Position numbers and translations under genes: made by a program
DNA from: Actinosynnema sp. ALI-1.44
GTDB lineage: Bacteria; Actinomycetota; Actinomycetes; Mycobacteriales; Pseudonocardiaceae
Assembly (NCBI RefSeq): GCF_001984155.1
Contig: NZ_MTQO01000031.1
Span: forward strand, 62,001-126,000
Reading direction: 5' to 3'
DNA: 64,000 nucleotides
Part shown: positions 24,616 to 32,840 of the stretch, in pieces
Layout of the letters: the number at the start of each line of letters is the position of its first letter
Numbering within the stretch: the first letter of the stretch is position 1
The notes under the pieces: model-generated
Seen by the model: only the letters and a program-made list of their open reading frames with translations
The model's database searches: none
What the model was told of the DNA's origin: nothing

Positions 24616-25664
24616 ACAGCAGCCAGTTCCGAAGAGTTGAGCAGCGCGTGTATCCCACGCGCGGCCGTTCGGCCAGCACGGTTCGCGCCGACCGTGCTGG
24701 CCGAAGGTCCATATCCCACCAGGTGCAGCCGTGGCTCGGCGACCACCCTGGTGCCGTCCATCACGATCCCGCCGCCCGGTGACCGCAGTCCCAGCGGCGC
24801 CAGGTGATCCAGCGCCGCGCGGAAGCCGGTCGCCCAGAGGATCACGTCGGCCGACAAGGTGCGCCCGTCACGCCACCGCACACCATCCGGCGTGACCTCG
24901 TGGAAAATCGGCTGCCACGGCAGGCTTTCCAACCGGGCGCGCTCGTCCGGCGGCGCCCACAGGCCGGTCACGCTCACCACGCTCAGCGGCGGCAGGCCTG
25001 CCCGGACGCGTTCGTCCACTTTGGCCACGGCAGCGCGGCCGACGTCCTCGGTGAACTCGTCGTCCCTGAACTCCGGCCTGCGGCGCGTGATCCACGTGAC
25101 GTCCGCGATCTCGGACAGCTCAAGCAGCAGTCCCACGGCCGACGAACCCGCGCCGACCACGATCACCTTCCTGCCGCGGAACTCCTCGACGTCCCGGAAG
25201 TCCGCGGTGTGCAGCTGACGGCCCCGGAACGACGCCATCCCCGGGTAGTACGGCCAGAACGGCCTTGTCCACGTGCCAGTGGCGTTCACGACCGCTCGTG
25301 CCGCCCATGTGTCGTCGCCTGCCGAGACCACGAGCCGGTCGTCCTGGCCGTAATCCACCGACGTGACTTCGACCGGCCGGAGCACGTGCAGGCCGTAGCG
25401 TTGTTCGTAGGCGGCGTAGTACTCGCTGACCACCTGGGACGCGGGCAGGTCCGCGTCCGCGTCGACCGGCGGGAAACCCGGCAGCGGGTAGATGCCGTTC
25501 ACCTTGCCCAGCCGCAGTGAGGGCCAGCGATGTCGCCACGCCCCTCCGGCCCCGTCGCCGGAGTCGAGCATGACGAAGTCGTCGATGCCGTAGTGGCTCA
25601 GGTGGTAGCCGGTCGACAGGCCCGCCTGTCCGGCTCCGATGACCACCACGTCGGTTTCCCGCAT
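24612..25664 (-). CDS. FAD-dependent NAD(P)H oxidoreductase / flavin-containing monooxygenase-like
   Basis: The 350-residue protein has an N-terminal FAD site (DVVVIGAGQAGLSTGYHL), a second dinucleotide site (KVIVVGAGSSAVGLLLEL) and the C-terminal ATGF-type motif (ILWATGFRAALDHL). This places it with the FMO-like single-component flavoproteins often annotated as monooxygenases or ArsO-like proteins. The substrate cannot be deduced. The true start is MRETDVV at 25664; an extended frame to 25784 runs through a transcription terminator and is not credible. The gene is monocistronic, with the terminator of the upstream DUF4360 gene in front. Confidence 0.88.
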   Translation of the reverse strand: MRETDVVVIGAGQAGLSTGYHLSHYGIDDFVMLDSGDGAGGAWRHRWPSLRLGKVNGIYPLPGFPPVDADADLPASQVVSEYYAAYEQRYGLHVLRPVEVTSVDYGQDDRLVVSAGDDTWAARAVVNATGTWTRPFWPYYPGMASFRGRQLHTADFRDVEEFRGRKVIVVGAGSSAVGLLLELSEIADVTWITRRRPEFRDDEFTEDVGRAAVAKVDERVRAGLPPLSVVSVTGLWAPPDERARLESLPWQPIFHEVTPDGVRWRDGRTLSADVILWATGFRAALDHLAPLGLRSPGGGIVMDGTRVVAEPRLHLVGYGPSASTVGANRAGRTAARGIHALLNSSELAAV

Positions 25665-25728
25665 GTCCACGGGAACACCGGCGGGTCGCCGCTTTGTTCC
25701 CGACCCCGATGAGCCGTGCGTCACTGGA

Positions 25729-25776
25729 CCGAACGTGGTTTTCCACAGACGAGGGCTCTGGAAAAACCACGTTCGG
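25729..25776 (-). terminator. Hairpin terminator downstream of the DUF4360 gene
   Basis: Arms 25729-25745 and 25759-25776 (CCGAACGTGGTTTT-CCA and its complement, one bulged base) form a long stem with a 13-nt loop. It lies 37 bp past the stop of the minus-strand DUF4360 gene and upstream of the monooxygenase gene, where a terminator is expected. Confidence 0.75.
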
Positions 25777-25812
25777 CTCACCACGCCGCCGCGAGATCGG
25801 TGTTAGTTCATA

Positions 25813-26454
25813 CTAACGAGGGCAGGTCTTCCAGTGGAAATGGTAGGTGGTATTAATGCTTCCGTCCGTCGAGTCCATCGCGATGAAACTCGTCGTCTTC
25901 TTCGGGTCCGAAGTCCCCGCATTCACACGCAACTCGGTGTTGATGTTGAAGTTGCGTTGCTCACCGCAGGGGTGATACACGAGTGCAGCGATATCCGTCT
26001 TGTCAGTGAACTGCCAGTCGTCACTCATCGCACCGTTGAGCGGGTGGTTCACGAACGACGTCGGCGACATTCCCTGGAAATAGTAGTTTGCCCGCTCGAG
26101 GCCGTTGGCCCCGCGCTCAAGGTGGGCGAAACCACGGTAGTCCGCCTGGGCCACCGCGTAGGTGAAGCCCTGCGGGACGTGCACCTTCAGGCTGATCTGG
26201 CAGTTCTTGCGGAAGTCGGTCGGCAGGGCACCGACGCCCACCTGCGCCATGAACTCGCTGTACGTCACCGTGAAGGCCTCGTTGTCCGCGGACACGGCCA
26301 CGGCCGCCGTTCCCGGACGGCATCCGGAGCCATTCACGGTCGCAACATCGATAATAATCCTGTCGGGCGGCGGTGTGGAAGGCCACCCGGCCGCTTGAAC
26401 TGGTTGTCCGACGATCGATAAAGCGACGCCGGCAGCGGCCAACATATGAAGCAT
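25813..26454 (-). CDS. Secreted DUF4360 family protein
   Basis: The 213-residue protein has a Sec signal peptide cleaved after VQAAG, then the DUF4360 pattern: an N-terminal strand IIIDVATVNGSGCRPGTA, the block AFTVTYSEFMAQVG, LPTDFRKNCQISLKVHVPQGFTYAVAQADYRGFA and a C-terminal pair of strands ending HFHWKTCPR. Four cysteines are spaced as in the family and probably form disulfides. The function of DUF4360 proteins is unknown; many are abundant secreted proteins of actinomycetes. GGAGG lies 7 nt before the ATG, and a hairpin terminator follows the gene. Confidence 0.85.
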   Translation of the reverse strand: MLHMLAAAGVALSIVGQPVQAAGWPSTPPPDRIIIDVATVNGSGCRPGTAAVAVSADNEAFTVTYSEFMAQVGVGALPTDFRKNCQISLKVHVPQGFTYAVAQADYRGFAHLERGANGLERANYYFQGMSPTSFVNHPLNGAMSDDWQFTDKTDIAALVYHPCGEQRNFNINTELRVNAGTSDPKKTTSFIAMDSTDGSINTTYHFHWKTCPR

Positions 26455-26639
26455 CAGATACCTCCAAATGCGTCACACGCGACTCGCGAGCGGTGACCCA
26501 CCGTATCGCGGTTGTCACAGCTCAAAACCCGCTGAACGGAGTAAGGCATCACCTGTCAGCCAGTAGAAACTGGGAAAGGATGATAGGACGGCCGGAGGTA
26601 GGGAAAAGTCCTACCACCAACACGCGGATTGCCGGGGAA

Positions 26640-27290
26640 TTATCGACGCCTTCCGATCCGCACGGTGTCGCGCCCTTCCCGCTTGGCGACAAGCAGCGCG
26701 GCGTCCGCTTCCAGAACCAGATCCGCCAATACCGGCTCCATTCCGCGGGCCGGGACGTAAAGCGCGACACCGATCGAGACGCTCAGCCCGGTCAGGGTCG
26801 TGCGTGCGCCCCGGTCGACGTCCGGGACGCTGATCTGGAGCGCTCGCACCCCGTCCAGCACGCGGGCCGCGACCGACGACGCCCGGTCCCGGTTGGTCGT
26901 CGGTAGCAAGACGAGGAACTCGTCACCGCCGTGCCCGCCGTAGCGGCCCACGACGTCGGTCTCCCGGCACGAGCGGCGCAGCACCTCCGCCACCGCGTGC
27001 AGGACCATGTCCCCCGCCACGTGGCCGTAGCGGTCGTTGATCGCCTTGAAGTGGTCGAGGTCCAGCAGCAACAACGCCAACGGCTGGCGCTGCTCGTGCG
27101 CGTGCCGCAGGGTTTCCGGCGCGTACGTGTCCCAGCCCCAGCGGTCCAGCAGACCGGTGAGCCGGTCCACCGCCCAGAACCCGATCGGCTGGCCACACGT
27201 GCCGCATCGTTCGTGTACGGCGACTTCGTCCGCCCGGTTGGGCAACGCGATGAACGGAGCGGACTCCCAAGCACTCGACGCAGTGGTCAT
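26640..27290 (-). CDS. Diguanylate cyclase-like GGDEF protein
   Basis: The 216-residue protein has a short N-terminal segment with a CGTC motif and then one GGDEF domain: RLTGLLDRWGWDT, LLLLDLDHFKAINDRYGH (metal-binding Asp) and the active-site motif within YGGHGGDEFLVLLP. The catalytic GGDEF is intact, so c-di-GMP synthesis is plausible; no RxxD inhibitory site stands out and no sensory domain is attached. Its ATG at 27290 overlaps the stop of the DUF917 pseudogene by 4 bp (ATGA), so it may depend on translation through a broken gene. A start at 27419 would overlap that gene further and is rejected. Confidence 0.85.
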   Translation of the reverse strand: MTTASSAWESAPFIALPNRADEVAVHERCGTCGQPIGFWAVDRLTGLLDRWGWDTYAPETLRHAHEQRQPLALLLLDLDHFKAINDRYGHVAGDMVLHAVAEVLRRSCRETDVVGRYGGHGGDEFLVLLPTTNRDRASSVAARVLDGVRALQISVPDVDRGARTTLTGLSVSIGVALYVPARGMEPVLADLVLEADAALLVAKREGRDTVRIGRRR

Positions 27291-28134
27291 TTGTTGTCCC
27301 CCCAGGACTTCGACCGCACAGAATTCGGCCAAGAAGAGTTCGCCGTCACAGGCCGGTAGTCGTGGTCGTAACCGAACGCCCGCGGCCCGGTCAGCCGCAG
27401 CCCTTCCTCGGTCGCCCATCGGCTGTCACACGGGACGCCGAGGACGGCGACCCGGTTCCCGTAACGCATCCCCTCGGTGGTGACCGGTTCCCCGGTCTCG
27501 TTGTCCAGCACGCAGATCAGGTCCGGTGTGCTGGTCACGACCTCGCCGTCGCGACCGGCTCCGGCGAGAGCCGCACGGCCCTGCCGAGCCGGTGCGCCAA
27601 CGTCAACGTCCCGGCGACGAGACCTTCGCGCAGTTGCTTTCCCGACAGCACAGTGTCGGCGGTGAAGACCGAGCACCCGGCTTCGACGCACACCGAACGG
27701 GCGAGCCGCTCGGCCCACCGGTTGTCGACGGTGTCGAGGACCATCGTGTTCCCCTTGTCGTCCACGATCACCATCGGCGTGCAACTGACACCCATCAGCG
27801 ACGGCAACACCATGTGTGCCTCCGGGAACGCGCGTCCCATCGCGTCGCCGTCGACCAGCGGCAGGCCGGTCTCGGCGGCGGCCGCGATCGGGATGACCGA
27901 GTTCAGGCCGCCGATCTCGATCGGCGCGAGGTGCGTGGCCCGCTTGCCCAGCACCCGTTCCAGCGCGCGCAACGCGGCCGTCGCCTCGCGCCCGGACGGG
28001 AGCTTCTCGGTGCCGACGGTCGGCGCGCCCATCATCGAGATCGGCACGACGACCGCGTCGTGCGGCACGTTCTCGATGTCCACAACGGACACCGGACCGT
28101 TGCGCTCGATCGCCACCTCGGCCAGCGGCCTCAC
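27287..28134 (-). pseudogene. DUF917 protein, truncated and frameshifted
   Basis: From GTG 28134, which overlaps the HyuA-like stop (GTGA), the frame encodes the central DUF917 region (VVVPISMMGAPTV, IEIGGLNSVIPIAAAAETG, GDAMGRAFPE) but stops at 27535. The C-terminal part (DGEVVTSTPDLICVLDNETG to GPRAFGYDHDYRPV) continues in another frame to 27287. Compared with the intact paralogue at 29564-30655, about 34 N-terminal residues with the Gly-rich GGGG motif are missing. About 50 residues at the frame junction (near 27550) are missing too. Two independent lesions make this a decaying copy. Its stop is still coupled to the GGDEF gene. Confidence 0.85.
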
Positions 28135-29567
28135 CGGGCGTCCTGCCTGGCGGAAACGGCCACCTTGGCTTTCCCGGCCATCCAGCCGACCCGGGGCGGG
28201 CCACCGGCGCGCACGCGCATCACCACGGTCGGTTCGGACAGGTAGGCCAGTGGTTTCTCCTCGGTCCACACCAGCCCGACCTTCGCCGGGTCGGCGCCCG
28301 CGCGCATCGCCGAAGCCCGCGCGGCCTCGCGTACAGCGGTTCGGATCTCCTCGAGCCGGGGGCTGTTCAACGGCACGATCCGGCGCGCCTCACCGACAAC
28401 GGGCGCCGCCGCCGCGCCGACGGCCGCGGCCGCCTCAGCGTCCGCGGGGGACTCGACACGAACGGTCCCGGCCAGTGCCGTGCCGACGATCCTCGGCGAC
28501 AGGGAGTTCACGAACGCCCGCGTACCCGGGCCGACGAGCAGCAGCGGCAGATCACCCGGCGCGTCCTTGGCCCGGTCGATCGCCTCCTCGACCGAGGCGT
28601 GGATCGGCACCAGCGCGGGAACGCTCAACCCGGTCGGCACCCCGGCGACCTCGGTGTGCCCCACGGTCATCCGCGGGCGGGAGTCGGTCAACGCGCACAC
28701 CGCGCGGACGTTCCCGTCCGCTTTGGTCAGTCCGACGAGCGCGTCCCGCTCGCCCGACAGCACCGCGGCGCCGACGACGGAAGTGGCGTCCGTCGCGCCC
28801 AGCAACGACAACGGGTGTGTCACGGCGTTGTCGAGCGTGGCGATCGTCCCGTCGCTGCGGGCGAGGAACACCTCGGCCCGGCTCAGACCGCGCTCGTTGA
28901 CCACGGCAAGCAGCTTCGCGGCCTCCTCGGCGACCGGCGCGGTCAGCGCGGCCTGCAGTATCGTCGCGTTCTCCCGTTCGACGAGGCCGAGCCCGCCGTA
29001 CTCGTGCGACAGCAGGATCGCCCCGCTCGCGCCCATCTCCTCCCGGATCACCTCGGCCGCCGCGAGTTCGTGCCGTGGCGTGACCGAGGAGAACACGCCG
29101 GTGATCGCGACCGCGCCGACGGTGCCGGAGATCCGCCGCGCGAACGCCAGCATTCCCTCGATGTCAAGGGGTTCGTAGTCGCTGCCGTCCAGCATCGCGC
29201 CGCCGGACAGGCACGTCGAGGCGACCACGACGCGCTCGCGCATCTCCGGTGGCCACAACGCCAGCGGCGGCACGGACGTGGTCGCCGCGCCGAGCCGGAC
29301 CGCCGCCACCTTCGCCAGCCGCCCCGGCCAGCCACGCCAGTAGCCCGTCGCCGCGGCCAACGCGCGCAGGTCCGTGACCGCGAACATCACGTGGTCGATC
29401 TTGCTCGCCGGGATCCCGTGCGGCCGCGCCGCCTCGAGCACGGCGTCAAGGATGCCGCCGACCGTCTCGGTTTCGCGTTCGACGGCGACGACCACGCGGC
29501 CATCGTGGTCGAGCACGGCCGCCGCCGACCTGGCGCCCGGCAGAGCCACTCCCAAGCGGTAACTCAT
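28131..29567 (-). CDS. HyuA-like hydantoinase/oxoprolinase-fold protein with degenerate phosphate-binding motifs
   Basis: The 478-residue protein follows the HyuA/oxoprolinase A architecture, recognisable from VAITGVFSSVTPRHELAAAEVIREE, SHEYGGLGLVERENATILQAAL and LARSDGTIATLDNAVTHP. Normally an N-terminal DVGGTNTD and a second DVGGTTTDVG motif bind ATP phosphates. Here the first position reads YRLGVALPGARSAAAVLD and the second reads DALVGLTKADGNVRAV, so both are lost. The protein is therefore unlikely to be an ATP-dependent hydrolase as it stands; it could be a scaffold, a repurposed enzyme or an early pseudogene without stops. Its ATG overlaps the stop of the intact DUF917 gene (ATGA), in the operon divergent from pucR. 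Confidence 0.8.
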   Translation of the reverse strand: MSYRLGVALPGARSAAAVLDHDGRVVVAVERETETVGGILDAVLEAARPHGIPASKIDHVMFAVTDLRALAAATGYWRGWPGRLAKVAAVRLGAATTSVPPLALWPPEMRERVVVASTCLSGGAMLDGSDYEPLDIEGMLAFARRISGTVGAVAITGVFSSVTPRHELAAAEVIREEMGASGAILLSHEYGGLGLVERENATILQAALTAPVAEEAAKLLAVVNERGLSRAEVFLARSDGTIATLDNAVTHPLSLLGATDATSVVGAAVLSGERDALVGLTKADGNVRAVCALTDSRPRMTVGHTEVAGVPTGLSVPALVPIHASVEEAIDRAKDAPGDLPLLLVGPGTRAFVNSLSPRIVGTALAGTVRVESPADAEAAAAVGAAAAPVVGEARRIVPLNSPRLEEIRTAVREAARASAMRAGADPAKVGLVWTEEKPLAYLSEPTVVMRVRAGGPPRVGWMAGKAKVAVSARQDAR

Positions 29568-30655
29568 GGCGCCGCCAACGGGTGGTAGTCGAGGTCGAGC
29601 CCGAACGCGCGAGGACCGACGAGTCGCAGACCGGCGGGCTGCAGCCACACCTCGGGACACGGCAACGCCAGCACGACCACGCGTTGGCCGTAGCCCAGCG
29701 AATCCGTGCTGACCACGTCGCCGCTGTAGACGTCGAACAGGGTGATGATGTCGGGGGTGGTCGCGCGGACCTCGCCGTCCTCCAGGATCGCCAGGTACTC
29801 GTGACCGGCCTCGACCCGCAGGCACCGGCCGTCGTCGCTGTTGATCCCGTCGAGCAGGGCCGTCGACCGCAGGTTCGCCGCGAACTTCGATGCCGCACTG
29901 GCCCGCTGCGGCGTGACCGTGCCGACCTTGCCCTCCATCAGGCAGACCCCGCCGAACTCGGCCGCCAGCCGCCGCACCGCCGTCACCACAGGCGATCCCG
30001 CGCACTCGGCGAGGACCCGGCCGATCTTGAGCGCCCGGCTGATCGAGCCGGTGACCACGCTGCCGCGCGCCTGGTCGACCGTCATCACGTATTCGGCGCT
30101 GACCCCGGTGTCGCCGAAGGCCGTGACCGCGCTGCGGGCCAGCCGGTCCAGCCATTCGCCCGTGTCCGCCTGGACCAGCACGACGTGGTCGTGGTCGTCG
30201 GCCAGCACCGACGGGCCGGGGTGCACGCCCGCGACCTGCATCGCGACCTGCTCGACGCCGGGGAAGGCGCGGCCCATGCCGTCCGCGTCGGCCAACGGCA
30301 GGCGCGCGTTCGCCGCGAGTGCCACGGACGCGGGGCCGTTGCTCCCGCCGATCTCGGTGCACATCATCGCTACGACTTCGGCACCGAAGTGCTGTTCCAC
30401 CTGACGGCGGATCGCGATGCTCTCCCGGCCTGTGCCGATCCGCTCAACCCAGACGGCGGGGGAACCGAGGTACGCGCAGGGCATGACCAAGCCGTCCGGG
30501 GGAAGATCGGCCAGATCGACGACTTCGACGGGACCCTGCGTGCCCACCGCCACCTGCGTCATCGGTACGGTCGCCGCTGCGTAGCCGCCCCCACCGGCCG
30601 CGAGCACGTCACAGCCCCGGGCGAAGTCGGCCAGGCAACCCCCGTTAAGTCGCAC
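29564..30655 (-). CDS. DUF917 family protein (intact copy)
   Basis: The protein of about 363 residues has the complete DUF917 layout: N-terminal Gly-rich motif (DVLAAGGGG), VMPCAYLGSPAVWVERIG, EIGGSNGPASVALAANARLPLADADGMGRAFP, LMEGKVGTV and the C-terminal ILEDGEVRATTPDIITLFD and VGPRAFGLDLDYHPL. DUF917 proteins are encoded with hydantoinase/oxoprolinase-like proteins and regulators, as here. GTG 30655 is preferred; it lacks a Shine-Dalgarno but has TACCAT about 8 nt upstream, so the mRNA may be leaderless. An extended start at 30730 would cross that promoter. The substrate is unknown. Confidence 0.82.
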   Translation of the reverse strand: MRLNGGCLADFARGCDVLAAGGGGYAAATVPMTQVAVGTQGPVEVVDLADLPPDGLVMPCAYLGSPAVWVERIGTGRESIAIRRQVEQHFGAEVVAMMCTEIGGSNGPASVALAANARLPLADADGMGRAFPGVEQVAMQVAGVHPGPSVLADDHDHVVLVQADTGEWLDRLARSAVTAFGDTGVSAEYVMTVDQARGSVVTGSISRALKIGRVLAECAGSPVVTAVRRLAAEFGGVCLMEGKVGTVTPQRASAASKFAANLRSTALLDGINSDDGRCLRVEAGHEYLAILEDGEVRATTPDIITLFDVYSGDVVSTDSLGYGQRVVVLALPCPEVWLQPAGLRLVGPRAFGLDLDYHPLAAP

Positions 30656-30765
30656 GAGTGAATGGTAGTAAGACAACCACTCTGAGTATTTGTCCTTGCA
30701 CAATAGAATCCACGCCCCCGCTATCCCCACCGCACAGTCAGCACAGCACCAGCACCGGAGGAGTC

Positions 30766-32271
30766 GTGAGTCACGTTCCGCTCCGCGACCTGCTCGCCGG
30801 GCCAGACCTGAACGCGCTCACGGTGCTGACCGCGTCGCCGCAACGCGCGGTGAGCTCGGTGCGTGTCATCGACAAGCTCACTGATCTGCGGTCGGTGCCC
30901 CGCGACAGCTTCGTCGTGGTGCTCGCGTCGGCGTCGGCGCAGGCACGGGGGCACTTGTTCGACATCGCGATGCGGGACGCGACGGCCAGCGGGGCCGGTG
31001 CGATCGTGCTGAACGGGATCGAGGCCACCGCGGTGGAATCCACAGCGGTCAGGATTGCCAACCGCAACGCGGTGTCGTTGCTCCTCGCGCCGACGAGCCT
31101 CGATCCGACACGGCTGGTCGTCGCCGTGTCGGAAGCGCTCGCGGGGGACGCGACAGCCGCGCTCGCCCGCATCGACGCCGCCCGCAGGCTGATCGCGTCG
31201 GCCGAGATGCGCACGCACGACCGCAAAGCAGCGATCCTGCTGGCAGCGTCGGACGCGTTGGGCATGCCCGTCGCGGCACGCCAACCGGCGCACGGCGAAC
31301 CGGCGGCGCCGGTCCTGGTCGACGGCTCGGTGGACACGTTCGTCGCCGCCGAGGTGGCAGCGGAGACCCGCGGTTCCTGGGTGGTGGCGGCCCGCGCGGT
31401 GACCACGCTGACAGCGGACGCGTACGCCCGCGTGATCGCCGACGAGCGCCGTACCGAACTGGCACCGCTGGCCGACCGCGGCAGGCTGCTCGGGGAACTG
31501 CTGCTGGCCCCGGACTCCGAGCGTGTGCAGCTTGTCTCCCACGCCAGGACAGTCGGCCTGCCGGTGGACGGCTGGCACCAGGTGCTGCGGTTCGAGCTGT
31601 CGTCGTCGCTGGACGCGGGCTCGGCGATCAGCGCGGACCAGGTCGACGCGATCAGCGCGGCGATGCTGCACGCGGTGCGAGCGGAAATAGACGCGAAATG
31701 GCACAGCACCCGGATCGGCGGCCAGCCGCTGCTGGTGCACAGCGTCGACGCCGACCCAGGACCGGCAGCGGCCCGAACAGCACTGGCAGCGGCGACGACG
31801 GCGCTGCACGCGGCCCGCAAACGCTTCCCCGGCATAGTGGTCCGCTGCGGAATCGGAGCGGTGCACAGGCAGGCGGAAGGACTGCGGACCTCGGCGACGG
31901 ACGCGAAAGCGGCACTGGCCGTGACCCGGCAGGCGAAACCCCAGCGCGACGTCGTGGCGATCGACGCACTGGGACTGAACCGGATGCTGGTGGAGTGGTA
32001 CGCGTCGGACAACACAAGGGCCTCAGTCGACGACCTGCTGGCGCCGCTGGTCGACCTCGGGCCCGCGGCGGCCGAAGAAGCGATCAGAACACTGCAGGCC
32101 TACCTCGACCACCTGAACTCCCCAGCCAGAGCGGCCGAAGTGCTGCGCGTGCACAGGCAGACCGTCCACTACCGGCTCAACAAGATCACCCGCCAGCTCG
32201 GGGTCGATCTCGCCGACCCCGAGCAGCGTCTGGCGCTCCAACTGGCGTGCCGCGCCTGGCTGATGCGCTGA
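30766..32271 (+). CDS. PucR-family transcriptional regulator
   Basis: The 501-residue protein begins with the PucR N-terminal domain (VPLRDLLAGPDLNALTVLTA to the VVVLASASAQ segment). It has a central GGDEF-like/CdaR region and ends with the PucR HTH (TLQAYLDHLNSPARAAEVLRVHRQTVHYRLNKITRQLG). Members activate purine, hydantoin or related nitrogen-ring catabolism. It is transcribed divergently from the DUF917/HyuA-like operon, about 110 bp away, and probably controls it. The GTG at 30766 follows GGAGGAGTC. Confidence 0.9.
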   Translation: MSHVPLRDLLAGPDLNALTVLTASPQRAVSSVRVIDKLTDLRSVPRDSFVVVLASASAQARGHLFDIAMRDATASGAGAIVLNGIEATAVESTAVRIANRNAVSLLLAPTSLDPTRLVVAVSEALAGDATAALARIDAARRLIASAEMRTHDRKAAILLAASDALGMPVAARQPAHGEPAAPVLVDGSVDTFVAAEVAAETRGSWVVAARAVTTLTADAYARVIADERRTELAPLADRGRLLGELLLAPDSERVQLVSHARTVGLPVDGWHQVLRFELSSSLDAGSAISADQVDAISAAMLHAVRAEIDAKWHSTRIGGQPLLVHSVDADPGPAAARTALAAATTALHAARKRFPGIVVRCGIGAVHRQAEGLRTSATDAKAALAVTRQAKPQRDVVAIDALGLNRMLVEWYASDNTRASVDDLLAPLVDLGPAAAEEAIRTLQAYLDHLNSPARAAEVLRVHRQTVHYRLNKITRQLGVDLADPEQRLALQLACRAWLMR

Positions 32272-32398
32272 CAGGCATGTGTGTCCGCGTCCTGACGCAC
32301 GTACCCCACTGCATGGCGCGCAGGTGCCGATGCCGACCCCCACGGCGGCACCGACCCCCCTGTCATCACCACAGGGGAAACGGTAACCACGACGGCTT

Positions 32399-32823
32399 TC
32401 ACGTCCCTTTCAGCCGCCTGACCGATTCGGCGACCCGCCGCTCACCAGGCGCGTGCCCGAGCCCCCTGAACAGGGACAATGCCTGTTCAGCGGCTGTCCA
32501 AGCGTCGTCTGCCGCGCATTGACGATAAGTGATTTCCGCCGGTGCGGCCAGCGCCTTTGGCCTCGAACAACCGCATTCCCAGCTAACGAGCGACCTCGTT
32601 GGCCTCGATCACGCGGCTGTCCTGCCGCTGGCCGATCCCAGGCTGATCAGCGACTCGATCGGCACCGTTCGGGCGGCAGTGGTCCGGCTGATCTGCAGCG
32701 CCTCCGCGAAGCTGTCCCGCGCGGAGTCCGTACCGCCAGTAGGGACCTCAGCCGCGGCGACCCGATCGGTATGACCGGACCGTCGGCCATCACTTCGAGC
32801 GACCCGAGCATTCGAAACCTCAC
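32399..32823 (-). pseudogene. SARP/AfsR-type regulator remnant 2 (heavily deleted)
   Basis: After GTG 32823 the first 30 or so codons (VRFRMLGSLEVMADGPVIPI) match the SARP winged-helix start of remnant 1. The frame then jumps directly to TPR-like sequence (ARDSFAEALQISRTTAARTV), meets a TAG where ARRLGMRLFEAKALA is expected, and ends with a typical AfsR tail (DDAWTAAEQALSLFRGLGH to VRRLKGT, stop at 32399). The BTAD, NB-ARC and most of the TPR domains are gone. A 9-bp-arm hairpin at 32466-32490 lies in the remnant and is partly coding. From here to pucR (32272-32398) I see no gene. Confidence 0.82.
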
Positions 32824-32840
32824 CCTGCTCCCCACCGTGC

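Noticed and set aside
32466-32490. 9-bp-arm hairpin CTGAACAGG/CCTGTTCAG as a terminator of pucR
   Set aside because: It lies inside coding sequence of SARP remnant 2 and about 200 bp from the pucR stop, so a terminator role is not convincing.
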